DNA from: DATILI01 sp035476635
GTDB lineage: Bacteria; Pseudomonadota; Gammaproteobacteria; Burkholderiales; Burkholderiaceae_C
NCBI GenBank assembly: GCA_035476635.1
Contig: DATILI010000103.1
Span: 1 to 46,840 of the forward strand
Reading direction: 5' to 3'
Length of the DNA stretch: 46,840 nucleotides
Shown here: positions 17,209-25,844 of the stretch, in pieces
Numbering within the stretch: position 1 is the first letter of the stretch
How the letters are laid out: each line of letters begins with the position of its first letter
Notes under the pieces: model-generated
What the model was told of the DNA's origin: nothing
Database searches by the model: none
Seen by the model: the letters and a program-made list of their open reading frames with translations, nothing else
Position numbers and translations under genes: made by a program

Positions 17209-18030
17209 CTAGCGTGCCCTGGTTCCCACGATCGCCGCGCCGACAATCATGACCGCGGCCGCAGCGATCGAGATGCTGGGCGCTTCGCCGCGCACCAGCA
17301 GTAGCAGCAGCGTGGACAGCAGTGGTGTGAGGAAGCTCAGCAAGCCGATGCTGCGCGCGTCGCCACGCTTGAGTGCCGCGTCCCAGAGAAAGAAGGCCGC
17401 ACCCAGCGGGCCCAGGCCCATCAGCGCGATCAGCGCCCAGTCCCTGCCGCTCAAGGTCACGGCGGGCTCCAGCAGCGCATGGCAGGCGAGTGAAAGAACG
17501 CCCGATACCACGGCAAATAGACCGATGGCTGCGGTCGGGAAGGGCGCGACGCGTTGGGTCAGCAAGGAGTAGCTGGCCCAGACGAAGGCCGATGCGGCGG
17601 CGGGCAGGTAACCCCAGGCAAAACCGGCATCGAGTTCCCGGCCCCCCAGAATGGCAATCGCCGCGCCGGCAAACCCCACCAGTGCGGCAAGCACATGAAC
17701 CGCCATGAGCCGGACACCGCGCAACAGCAGCGGCGCCAGCACCACGATCAAAAGCGGCCAGAGGTAGTTCACCAGGTTGGCCTGTACCGGCGGTGCATGC
17801 GCCAAGGCAATGAACAACAGGAAGTGAAAGCCGAACAGGCCATACACGCCGAGCGCCAGGGTGGGCAGCGGAACACGCCACTGCCGGGCCAGTGGCCAGG
17901 CCGGGACGCTGCCAATCAGCAGGGCGATGCCGGTCAGGAGAAACGCAGGCACGTGCGCGAGCATGACGCCGAGCGAGGCGAGGGTGGACCACAGGGCAAT
18001 GGCGCCCAGGGCAAAGAGATTGGCTTGCAT
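17209..18030 (-). CDS. EamA/DMT-family exporter, YddG-like
   Basis: A 273-residue inner-membrane transporter with about ten hydrophobic segments in two EamA repeats. FALGAIALWSTLASLGVML opens the first repeat. In the second, FVWASYSLLTQRVAPFP is followed by the terminal pattern LGPLGAAFFLWDAALKRGD, as in YddG, the aromatic amino-acid exporter. Export of an amino acid is therefore the best guess; the exact substrate is not visible. I chose the ATG at 18030; the frame is open to 18063. It lies 63 nt downstream of an araC gene on the same strand. Confidence 0.85.
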   Translation of the reverse strand: MQANLFALGAIALWSTLASLGVMLAHVPAFLLTGIALLIGSVPAWPLARQWRVPLPTLALGVYGLFGFHFLLFIALAHAPPVQANLVNYLWPLLIVVLAPLLLRGVRLMAVHVLAALVGFAGAAIAILGGRELDAGFAWGYLPAAASAFVWASYSLLTQRVAPFPTAAIGLFAVVSGVLSLACHALLEPAVTLSGRDWALIALMGLGPLGAAFFLWDAALKRGDARSIGLLSFLTPLLSTLLLLLVRGEAPSISIAAAAVMIVGAAIVGTRAR

Positions 18031-18093
18031 GGCCCGCGAGCTTAAGGCCTGCCATCGTCGCAAGACGCCGGCGCGTCGTCGCGATTCGACGGC

Positions 18094-18771
18094 TCAAGCG
18101 CGGAACTGGCGCAGCGCGGCGGTCAGCGCGGAGGGCGAGCGATAACCGGTGCGGCGCGCTGCTTGCGCCACCGGCACGCCCGACAGGCGCAGCTGCTGCG
18201 CATGCAGCAGGCGTTGCGCGCGCAGCCATTGCATGGCACTCGTGCCGTTTTCCTCGCGGCAGCGCTGGGTGAACTGGCTCGCGCTCAGGAAAACTTGGGC
18301 CGCCAGGTCAGCCACGCTCAACGGCAGGTGCCAGCGGGCCTGCGCCCATTGGGCCAGCGCCAGCCAGTCGATGCGCCGGCGTGCGCGCTGCGGCATGGCT
18401 GGCGTGCCCCAGGACTCCAGCAGCAGCAAGGGCCCGTAGTGCACCGCCAGGGCCTGGCGCTTGAGTACGGCGCTGGCGAGGTAGTGTGCAAGCGCCTGGG
18501 TCTGCGCCGGATAAGCAGGATCGGCAGCGCAATCGGCCCAGGCCGCCTGGCTGGTGTCCAGCACCAGGCATCGGCTGCCCGAGGCGGCCTCGAAGTCGTG
18601 GTGCTCGCCGGACGGGATGACACAACCGTCGCCGGCGGCGATGCGCCGGCCGCGGCCAGCAACTTCAAGGTCGAGCACGCCATCCAGCCCGACCAGCACC
18701 TGGAAATGCGCATGTGCGTGGCTGCCATGCGAGGCGCCGTATTCGCGCAACGAGAGCGTGCTGGTATTCAT
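18094..18771 (-). CDS. AraC-family transcriptional regulator
   Basis: A 225-residue protein. The N-terminal half is a cupin-like sensor (SHAHAHFQVLVGLDGVLDL, IPSGEHHDF) and residues about 140-225 are the two helix-turn-helix AraC domain (LSVADLAAQVFLSASQFTQRC, then VPVAQAARRTGYRSPSALTAAL). Its ATG overlaps the stop of the triple-receiver kinase gene by ATGA, so it is translated directly after it. The exporter gene follows. Control of the exporter is plausible from position. A role as the final output of the chemosensory operon is also possible but not shown. Confidence 0.88.
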   Translation of the reverse strand: MNTSTLSLREYGASHGSHAHAHFQVLVGLDGVLDLEVAGRGRRIAAGDGCVIPSGEHHDFEAASGSRCLVLDTSQAAWADCAADPAYPAQTQALAHYLASAVLKRQALAVHYGPLLLLESWGTPAMPQRARRRIDWLALAQWAQARWHLPLSVADLAAQVFLSASQFTQRCREENGTSAMQWLRAQRLLHAQQLRLSGVPVAQAARRTGYRSPSALTAALRQFRA

Positions 18772-20729
18772 CGGCCAAGTGTAAAGAAGAAGGTAGCGCC
18801 TTCGCCCGCACCGCTTTCGGCCCAGACCCGTCCGCCGTGCCGGTCGATGATCCTTTGCACGGTGGCCAGACCGATGCCGGTGCCCGGGAACTCAGCCTCG
18901 GAATGCAGCCGCTGGAACGGGCGAAACAGCTTTTCCGCATAGGTCATGTCGAATCCAGCACCGTTGTCCCGCACGAAATAGGCGCGTCCCTGCGCGCTGT
19001 CGTGCGCGCCAAACGCGATGCAAGGGTGCGGCACCTTGGCGCTGAACTTCCAGGCGTTGCCCAGCAGGTTTTCCAGCACGATGGTCATCAGGCGGCCATC
19101 CGCGGCGTCGGTCAGCCCGTCCTCGATTTGCAGCTCGACCGACCGCTCGGGTTCGCGTTGCTGCAAATCTGTAGCCACCCGCCGCGCGATGTTAGAAATA
19201 TCCACCGTCTGCTTTACCATTTCCGCTCGGCCGATGCGCGACAGCTTCAGCAGGTCGGAGATCAGTTCACCCATGCGATGGGCCGAATCGCGCACCCGGC
19301 CCAGGTATTCCTGCCCCCGATCGTCGAGTTGGCCGGCGTAGTCTTCCAGCAGCATCTGGCTGAAACCGGCGATGGCGCGCAGCGGCGTGCGCAAGTCGTG
19401 CGAGACGGAGTAGCCGAATGCCTCGAGTTCCTGGTTCTTGCGCTCAAGTTCATCCATGAGCACGGCTCGCGCCTGCGCCTGCAGTTGCGCGGCGCGCGCC
19501 TCCGTCGCCTCCAATTCCTTGCGCAGCAACTGCTCGCGAATGGAGCGGTTCTCATCCTCGGACTGCTTGCGGCGCAACTGCGCACGCACGCGGGCCTTGA
19601 GTACCGTGAACTCGCCCGACTTGGAGATGTAGTCGTCCGCGCCGGCGCTCAAGCCATCGAGCATGGCGGTGCGGTCCTCCACCGCCGTCAGCATGATCAG
19701 CGGAATGTCCCGCACGACGGGCGCTGCCTTGATGCGGCGGCAGGTTTCCTGCCCATCCAGGCCGGGCATGAGCAAGTCCAGCAGGATGCAGTCGACCGGT
19801 TGCACGGCCAACAGCTCCAGCGCCTCTTCGCCCGAGCGCGCCAGCACCACGTCGTAGCCCTCTTCGCGCAGGGCCGCGCCCAACTCCTGAAGATAGGTGG
19901 GGCTGTCGTCGACAGCGAGTATTTTCCTTGGCGCCAACAGGCTGGGGGTTCTGTCGTTGGCGGCGGTGGCGGCCGTGCCGCGCAGCGTCGCCGCGAGCTT
20001 CGCCAGGATCAGGTCGGCATCCTCGTCCTTGTGCAGGAATGCGTCGGCACCGGCGTCCAGCGCGCGCAACTCAGCGCCGCGGTCCTGCGACGCCGTGAGC
20101 AGCAGGCAGGGAATGCCGCGCAAGGCAGCGTCCAGGCGGATGTGGCGGATCACGGTGGCGCCGTCGATACCGGGCAGCTCGCCGTCCACGATGATGGCAT
20201 CAACGCGATGGGCGGCGGCGAGTTGCAGGCCTTGCTCGCCGCTGGCGGCCCGCAGCGCCGTGTAGCCGGCGTCTTCGAGCGACTGGCCCAGACTTTCGCG
20301 AAACGTCACGCTGTCGTCGATGATGAGAATGGCCGGCCGGTTCCCATTGGCCTGGGCATGCCGCGCGCGTAGAAACTGTCGCGCTCGCGCCACCAGGTAT
20401 GCGGCCTCATACGGCTTGCCCACGTACTCATCGGCACCGGTTTGGAGTCCGCGGATGCGGTCCTTCACCTCGGCCTCGGTCGACAGGATCAGCACCGGAA
20501 CGGTCGATGTGGCGGGGGTGGCGCGAATCTCCTTGAGCAGGTCCGCGCCGTCGCCATCGGGCAGCAGCATGTCCAGCACCACCACGTCCACCGGCGTGCC
20601 AGCCAGCACCTCGCGGGCCTTCGCCAGGGTTTCGCAGGCAATCGGCCTGAAGCCCGCGGATTCAAAGGCATCCGCCAGGTCCATGCGCACCGTCAGGCTG
20701 TCATCGACGATCAGGACCGAATCGCTCAT
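18768..20729 (-). CDS. Triple-receiver hybrid histidine kinase
   Basis: A cytosolic 653-residue signalling protein with no membrane segment. It has three receiver domains: residues about 1-120 (phospho-acceptor Asp53), 131-250 (Asp182) and 268-390 (Asp318). A coiled linker about 391-435 follows, then a HisKA box FGYSVSHDLRTPLRAIAGFS with His444, and an HATPase domain with N-box LENLLGNAWKFS and FVRDNGAGFDM. The frame is open far upstream (to 21665), but that part is a shadow of cheB; the ATG at 20729 overlaps the cheB stop. It stands where a WspR diguanylate cyclase would be in a Wsp operon. Its output partner is unknown. Confidence 0.93.
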   Translation of the reverse strand: MSDSVLIVDDSLTVRMDLADAFESAGFRPIACETLAKAREVLAGTPVDVVVLDMLLPDGDGADLLKEIRATPATSTVPVLILSTEAEVKDRIRGLQTGADEYVGKPYEAAYLVARARQFLRARHAQANGNRPAILIIDDSVTFRESLGQSLEDAGYTALRAASGEQGLQLAAAHRVDAIIVDGELPGIDGATVIRHIRLDAALRGIPCLLLTASQDRGAELRALDAGADAFLHKDEDADLILAKLAATLRGTAATAANDRTPSLLAPRKILAVDDSPTYLQELGAALREEGYDVVLARSGEEALELLAVQPVDCILLDLLMPGLDGQETCRRIKAAPVVRDIPLIMLTAVEDRTAMLDGLSAGADDYISKSGEFTVLKARVRAQLRRKQSEDENRSIREQLLRKELEATEARAAQLQAQARAVLMDELERKNQELEAFGYSVSHDLRTPLRAIAGFSQMLLEDYAGQLDDRGQEYLGRVRDSAHRMGELISDLLKLSRIGRAEMVKQTVDISNIARRVATDLQQREPERSVELQIEDGLTDAADGRLMTIVLENLLGNAWKFSAKVPHPCIAFGAHDSAQGRAYFVRDNGAGFDMTYAEKLFRPFQRLHSEAEFPGTGIGLATVQRIIDRHGGRVWAESGAGEGATFFFTLGR

Positions 20730-21796
20730 GAACGTTCTCTCGCGCCCGGACCACTTAGCGCCGCGAGGGCGGGCCCGATGTCGCTCAAGGGAAGGACGCG
20801 ACAGGCCGCGCCTAGCAAAGCCGCCTCGCGCGGCATGCCGTAGACCACGCAACTGGCTTCGTCCTGCGCGATGGTGAAGCCACCGGCTTCGCGGATCGCC
20901 AGCAGGCCCGTTGCTCCGTCGCGCCCCATTCCCGTCAGCAGGCAGGCGACGGTCACGGCGCCGCAATCCTGCGCCAGCGAGTCGAACAGGACATCCACCG
21001 ACGGCCGGCAGGAGTGGCGCTCGGGCTCGCGCGTGAGCCAAAAGCGGCCGTTGCGCACAGTCAAGTGCTGGCCTGGTGGTGCCATGACCACGCGTCCCGC
21101 GGCGGTGGCCACAGGTTCGCCGTCCAGGGCGTAGGCCACGCGGCGCGGGGTCTGCCCGTCCAGCCATTCGGCGAAGGCGGCGCCGAACGGCTCGCTGATG
21201 TGCAGGACCAGCAGGATCGGAAGCCTGAAGCTCGCGGGCAGGGCCTGCAACACATCGACCACCGCGCCGGGGCCGCCGGTGGAGGCACCGATGGCGGCCA
21301 GTTGGTAGTTGCGTCCGATAGGCGGCAGGGGCATCGGAACCGTGCGTTGGGCCAGGTGGTCTGCCGCGCGCAGGCGGGCGCGATGGTGGGTGACGACGCG
21401 GATGCGCGACACCAGCCTCAGCGTGGCAATGAAGTTGCTTTCCCAGGCCGTGTCCGACGCGTCGCCGAGGGGCTTTTCCAGCACATCGACCGCGCCTGCG
21501 ACCAGCGCATCGTAGGTCTTGAACAGTTCGCCGCGGTTGGTGGAGGCTGACACCACGAGGATCGGCGTCGGGCAATGGGCCATGATGTACTCTGTGGCTG
21601 CCAGCCCGCTCATGACCGGCATCATCATGTCCATCGTGATCGCGTCCGGTCGATGGCGCAGGCACAGCTCGATGGCGAGTTTGCCATCCTGGGCTTCGCC
21701 GACGACCTCGATCTCGGGGTCACTGCCAAGAATCTCGCACAGGCGTTTGCGCACCGTGAGGGAATCTTCGACCACGAGAACGCGTAGCTTCGTCAT
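20726..21796 (-). CDS. cheB: Chemotaxis-type protein-glutamate methylesterase CheB
   Basis: Removes methyl groups from receptor glutamates and is activated by phosphorylation. The receiver domain has VLVVEDSLTVRKRL and DAITMDMMMPVMSG with Asp56. After a short linker, the esterase domain has AAIGASTGGPGAVVDVL with the catalytic Ser, LLVLHIS with the His, and GMGRDGATGLLAIREAGG near the end. At 356 residues it has full length. Its ATG overlaps the cheA stop and its stop overlaps the kinase start, so expression is tightly coupled. Confidence 0.96.
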   Translation of the reverse strand: MTKLRVLVVEDSLTVRKRLCEILGSDPEIEVVGEAQDGKLAIELCLRHRPDAITMDMMMPVMSGLAATEYIMAHCPTPILVVSASTNRGELFKTYDALVAGAVDVLEKPLGDASDTAWESNFIATLRLVSRIRVVTHHRARLRAADHLAQRTVPMPLPPIGRNYQLAAIGASTGGPGAVVDVLQALPASFRLPILLVLHISEPFGAAFAEWLDGQTPRRVAYALDGEPVATAAGRVVMAPPGQHLTVRNGRFWLTREPERHSCRPSVDVLFDSLAQDCGAVTVACLLTGMGRDGATGLLAIREAGGFTIAQDEASCVVYGMPREAALLGAACRVLPLSDIGPALAALSGPGARERS

Positions 21797-23841
21797 GGTG
21801 GCGCCACCAATTGCCGGACCTGTCCGAGGAATGCCACTTGGTCGAACTCGCTCTTCACGATATAGCCTTGGGCGCCGGCGGCTGTCCCGCGCCGTCGGTC
21901 TTCGGCCGAAGAGCGGGAGGTGACCAGGATTGCCGGGATGCGCTTCAGCAGCGGGTCCGCACGCACCTGCTCGATGAAGGAAAACCCGTCCATGCCGGGC
22001 ATTTCGACGTCGACCAGAAACAGCGCGTACGGACTGCGCCGCGCCTGCTCCAGCGCCTCTTCCGCGGAAGCTGCGACACCAACGTCGAACCCGGCTGACT
22101 CGAGGATGCTTTGTTCGAGCATGCGGGTGGTGAGCGAATCGTCGACCACCAGTACGCGAGACTGCGGGGTGGCCGCCGCTATCACTGGGACGCTGGCGCG
22201 GTGGGCCAGTGCGACCAACGCGTCTGCATCGAGCACGAGCTGCGGGTTGCCCTCGGCGTCCAGTGAGGCGCCTGCCACCAGCGCGGACGCGGGAACGAGC
22301 TGCGGCAACGGGCGAAAAACGACGCGGGTGACGGCGACCACCCGGTCGACGCCGATCGCGGCGATGCCAGTGGCGCTCTCAATGACCAGGATCGACCAGG
22401 GCCGCCCCTCGCGCGATGGGGCGCTCGCGCTTTCCCCAAGCGCCCGCGACAGGGAGAGAAACGGGATCATCTGGTCGGCGTAAAGGATCGACTCGCCTTG
22501 TGCGGCGCGGACGACTTGCGCGCAAGGCAGGCGCAAGGTGCGGCGCACCGCGTCCAGCGCAAGGGCCGCCGTCGTTCCGCGGGCCTGCACCATCAGTGCC
22601 TCGAACGACGTCATCGACAGCGGCACTACCAGCTCGATGCGCGTGCCTTTTCCGGCGGCGGTGTGAACATCGATGTCCCCTCCGAGCCGCTTTGCTGCCG
22701 CGCGGGCCAGATCCAGTCCGATGCCGCGCCCCGAGACTTCGGTGACCGCGCCCGAGGTGCTGATGCCGCCACGCAGCAGCAGACGCAGCAGCGCATCCGG
22801 TTCCTGGATGTCCGGAGCGCGCAGGCCTTTGCGCTGCGCCGCACTGCGCACCGCTTGCAAGTCGATCCCGCCGCCGTCGTCCACGCAGACAAAAGCGATG
22901 CGCGCTCCGCGCCGCTGCACCTCCAGCGACACGCGACCTTCGACCGGCTTGCCGGCCGCCCTTCGGCCAGCTTCCGATTCGATGCCGTGCGCCACTGCAT
23001 TGCTTACCAATTGCAGCAGTGCGCCCTGAATCGCATCCAGCACATGTGCGTCCAACCGCACGCCACCACCTCGCCCTTCGAAACCAACCTGCTTGCCCAG
23101 CGCCTGGGCGGCATCGCGGGCAGCCCGCTGCAACCCAGTGAAGAGGACACTGGCCGGGACCAGCCGCAATTGCTCGGCCGCGGCCCGCACCTGCCGCAGC
23201 TCGCGGTCCATCTGGTCCAGCGATGTGGCGAGGCCACGCTCCAGCGTGTCCACGATGCCGCGCAGCTCTTCGGCCACGGCAGGCGCGCTGTCGCCCGGCA
23301 AGGCGTGCCCGGCGTCGCGCTGGTGCCGTGGCGCCCGCTGTTCGGCCAGCAGATTCGCCAGGGTGCGGGCACGCTCGACTGGACCAAGGCCTTGCCGAAG
23401 CGAGCGCAGGCGCGTGTGCGTCTGTGCAAGCCCATCGAGCAGGGCATCCATCTCGGCGATATCCGTGCGCACGGTTTGCAGCGCGTCGCCAAGCGCGGGC
23501 TTGTCCGCGTTGGCGCCGGTCTGCGTCGGCAGGGTCAGTGCCGCGACACCGGCCCCGATGCCGTCGAGCGACTGCAGCACGGCCTCGATGCGATCGCGTG
23601 GCACCATCTCCTGCGTTTCTCTGAATGGTGCGAGTATTCCTTCGATCGCATGGGCCTGGTCGGCGATTTCGCGCTGCTTGACCACCCGGGCCGCGCCCTT
23701 GAGGGTGTGGGTCAGGCGCAGCAGCCGCGGCACCAGATCCGGGGCGCCGCCTCCTTTTTCAAGGTCGAGCACCCCTTTGCCAAGCTGCTCCAGCAGCTCG
23801 TTCGCCTCGATGCGGAAGTAGCGGTAGGGGTCTTTGGCCAT
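21793..23841 (-). CDS. CheA-type kinase with C-terminal receiver (WspE-like)
   Basis: The histidine kinase of the array, 682 residues. The Hpt domain has RLLRLTHTLKGAARVV with His45. A dimerisation segment with RLVPASVLFTGLQRAARDAA follows. The ATPase domain has LLQLVSNAVAHGIE, then VCVDDGGGIDL and GRGIGLDLARAAAKRLGG. Then a CheW-like domain, and a C-terminal receiver (VLVVDDSLTTRMLEQSI, LVDVEMPGMDGFSF). The CheA-receiver fusion is typical of Wsp and other alternative-function systems. The separate P2 domain of flagellar CheA is absent or cannot be seen. It starts 3 nt after the receptor stop. Confidence 0.94.
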   Translation of the reverse strand: MAKDPYRYFRIEANELLEQLGKGVLDLEKGGGAPDLVPRLLRLTHTLKGAARVVKQREIADQAHAIEGILAPFRETQEMVPRDRIEAVLQSLDGIGAGVAALTLPTQTGANADKPALGDALQTVRTDIAEMDALLDGLAQTHTRLRSLRQGLGPVERARTLANLLAEQRAPRHQRDAGHALPGDSAPAVAEELRGIVDTLERGLATSLDQMDRELRQVRAAAEQLRLVPASVLFTGLQRAARDAAQALGKQVGFEGRGGGVRLDAHVLDAIQGALLQLVSNAVAHGIESEAGRRAAGKPVEGRVSLEVQRRGARIAFVCVDDGGGIDLQAVRSAAQRKGLRAPDIQEPDALLRLLLRGGISTSGAVTEVSGRGIGLDLARAAAKRLGGDIDVHTAAGKGTRIELVVPLSMTSFEALMVQARGTTAALALDAVRRTLRLPCAQVVRAAQGESILYADQMIPFLSLSRALGESASAPSREGRPWSILVIESATGIAAIGVDRVVAVTRVVFRPLPQLVPASALVAGASLDAEGNPQLVLDADALVALAHRASVPVIAAATPQSRVLVVDDSLTTRMLEQSILESAGFDVGVAASAEEALEQARRSPYALFLVDVEMPGMDGFSFIEQVRADPLLKRIPAILVTSRSSAEDRRRGTAAGAQGYIVKSEFDQVAFLGQVRQLVAPP

Positions 23842-23844
23842 GGG

Positions 23845-25317
23845 TCACGCCGCGGCCTGAGCCTGCACCAGGCGCGACAGATCCTTCGACAGATTCGACA
23901 GCTGCGATACGGTCTCCAGCGTCTGCCCGGAGCTGACTTCGGTTTCGCGCGTGGTCTGGGCGACGCTGGCAATCGCCAGGTTCACTTGCTCGACGGCGCT
24001 GGCCTGCTGCTTGGTCGATAGCTCGATCTCGCGCGCCGCTTCGGTCGTGGCTTTCAATAAGCCGGCGATCTGCTTGAATGCGGCGCTGACTTCACCGAAC
24101 TTGGCCGACCCGGTGTCCACCGCCTTGGAGCCGGTTTCGGTGGCCATCACCGTGGTGTTGACCGCGCCGCGCACGTCGTCGATCAGCGCGCGGATTTCCT
24201 TGGTGGAGCCGGCCACCCGGTCGGCCAGCTCGCGGATTTCGTCGGCAACCACTGCAAAGCGCTTGCCGGACTCGCCCGCGCCAGCGGCTTCGATGGTGGC
24301 GTTGATGGCCAGGATGTTGGTCTGCTCGGCAAGCTCGGAGACGATATCCAGCACGGTGCCGATTTGCTGCGACTTCTTGCCCAGCTCAAGCATGTGGCTC
24401 ACCACCAGGTCGACCTGGCGCCGGATGCCGCCGATCGACTCATGCGCCTGCTCGACCGTGCCTTCGCCGCTGCGCGCCGCGCCGGTGGTCTCGCCGGCGA
24501 TCTGCGCCACGCGCTGCGCGCTCTCGGCGATCTGGCGCGAGGTGGCCAACAGCTCGCTGATGGTGGTGTTGATCTCGGCCATGGCGGCGGCCTGCTCCTT
24601 GGCGCCGGTAGCCTGCTGGTTGGCCGAGGCCTGCAACTCGGCGGAGGAGCTGCGCACATGGCCCACCGCCGTACCGATCTGGGCGCCGAGAGCGCGTGCC
24701 AGAACGTATGCCACCAAGGCGGCGAGCGCGACAGCGGCCACCGTCGCGCTGAGCACCAGCGTGATCACCGACGTGGCGCTGTCCGTGCCGGCCTGCTGGG
24801 CCTCGTTGAGGAGCCGCTCTTCTCGAGCGACGAACGCGTCGACCGCGGTGTCCAGCTGCTTGCGCGCGGCGCCGACTTGCTCCTCGAAGGCGCGGCTCAC
24901 GGTTTCAGCGTTGGCGGTCGTGCGGCGCAATGCGATCACGCGCTCGTTCGCATTTTGATGCTCGGTCTCGGCACGCTCGAAAGCCTCGACCTGCCGCCGC
25001 CCCTCGTCACTGACGGCGCCACGCTTCAGCCGACCGACGATGATGCCGATTTCGCGGCGAGTTTCGCGCATCTGGTCGAGAAACCGCTCCTCGCCCGTGA
25101 GCAGGAATCCGCGGATCGCTGCCGCCTTCTCGTCGCGCCGTCCGTTCAGGCGTTCGGCGTCCAGCAGCAGGTGGCTGTTGACGGTGATGATTCGGTCCTT
25201 GCTGGCCACGACGTCTCGCAGCGCGTAGATGGAGAGGGCGCCGATCGCAATGGTCAGCGCGATGATCACCGCGAAGCCCGCGCTGATCTTTTGGCCGAAG
25301 GTCCAGTGTTGAATCAT
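23845..25317 (-). CDS. Methyl-accepting receptor without a recognisable HAMP domain
   Basis: A 490-residue inner-membrane receptor. TM1 spans about residues 11-33. The periplasmic part (34-183) is predicted all-helical and resembles a four-helix or CHASE3 sensor (AAIRGFLLTGEERFLDQMRE). TM2 spans about 184-208. Directly after it comes LARALGAQIGTAVGHVRSSS and then heptad-rich signalling helices, with no P-x-x-x-L and DE-type HAMP pattern. The signalling tip is SELAEQTNILAINATIEAAG. No C-terminal pentapeptide tether for CheR/CheB is seen. I chose the ATG at 25317; the open frame upstream overlaps cheW. Confidence 0.92.
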   Translation of the reverse strand: MIQHWTFGQKISAGFAVIIALTIAIGALSIYALRDVVASKDRIITVNSHLLLDAERLNGRRDEKAAAIRGFLLTGEERFLDQMRETRREIGIIVGRLKRGAVSDEGRRQVEAFERAETEHQNANERVIALRRTTANAETVSRAFEEQVGAARKQLDTAVDAFVAREERLLNEAQQAGTDSATSVITLVLSATVAAVALAALVAYVLARALGAQIGTAVGHVRSSSAELQASANQQATGAKEQAAAMAEINTTISELLATSRQIAESAQRVAQIAGETTGAARSGEGTVEQAHESIGGIRRQVDLVVSHMLELGKKSQQIGTVLDIVSELAEQTNILAINATIEAAGAGESGKRFAVVADEIRELADRVAGSTKEIRALIDDVRGAVNTTVMATETGSKAVDTGSAKFGEVSAAFKQIAGLLKATTEAAREIELSTKQQASAVEQVNLAIASVAQTTRETEVSSGQTLETVSQLSNLSKDLSRLVQAQAAA

Positions 25318-25322
25318 CGTTG

Positions 25323-25844
25323 CTACTCCGGTGGTGATGGTGAGATGGCGCCGTTGGCCAACTGCTCGATGGCGCCCAGGACAGAAGCCAGATCCAGGAT
25401 GGTCCGCAGCGCGTCGCGGTCCTGTGCCAGACCTCGTACATGCGGCCTTGCGCCGCTGCGCTCCGGCGCTGCGATGCGCGCCTGGGCTAGGCGCAGATGC
25501 CCGTCGAAGCCGTCGAAAGCCAGCGCCACCGGGCGCGCGGCGAGGACGACCAGCCAGCGTGGCGCGCCGCCGCCCGCATAGCCCAGCAGCGCGCGCAGGT
25601 CGTAGACCGGAACGACGCCGCTGCCCAGGCCGGCAAGGCCGAGAAACGCGGGCACGGCCGTGGGCAATGGGGTCGGCTGCTTGTCGGCGAACAGCCCCGC
25701 GATCTCGCCCAGGGGCAGCGCATAGGCGTCGCCGCAGATGCTGATGGCCAGCAGGTCGACAGACGGACCTTGGCGCGCGCGCGGCGGCTCGGCGAATGCC
25801 TGGTCGAAAGCCTGGCGCAGCTGCGCGGCACTGCGCGGCATCAT
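25323..25844 (-). CDS. CheW-like coupling protein (second)
   Basis: A 173-residue CheW-fold protein that would link the receptor to the kinase. VDLLAISICGDAYALPLGEIAGL and LGLAGLGSGVVPVYDLRALLG are the two CheW hallmarks. An N-terminal extension of about 35 residues precedes the fold. The ATG at 25844 overlaps the cheR stop (ATGA), and a second ATG follows at 25841. It corresponds in position to WspD, after the TPR-type CheR. Confidence 0.9.
   Translation of the reverse strand: MMPRSAAQLRQAFDQAFAEPPRARQGPSVDLLAISICGDAYALPLGEIAGLFADKQPTPLPTAVPAFLGLAGLGSGVVPVYDLRALLGYAGGGAPRWLVVLAARPVALAFDGFDGHLRLAQARIAAPERSGARPHVRGLAQDRDALRTILDLASVLGAIEQLANGAISPSPPE

Noticed and set aside
18768..21665. A 965-residue open frame that extends the triple-receiver kinase upstream
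   Set aside because: The extra part shadows cheB in another frame and is a low-complexity Arg/Gly/Ala-rich sequence. The ATG at 20729 overlaps the cheB stop and starts the receiver domain exactly.
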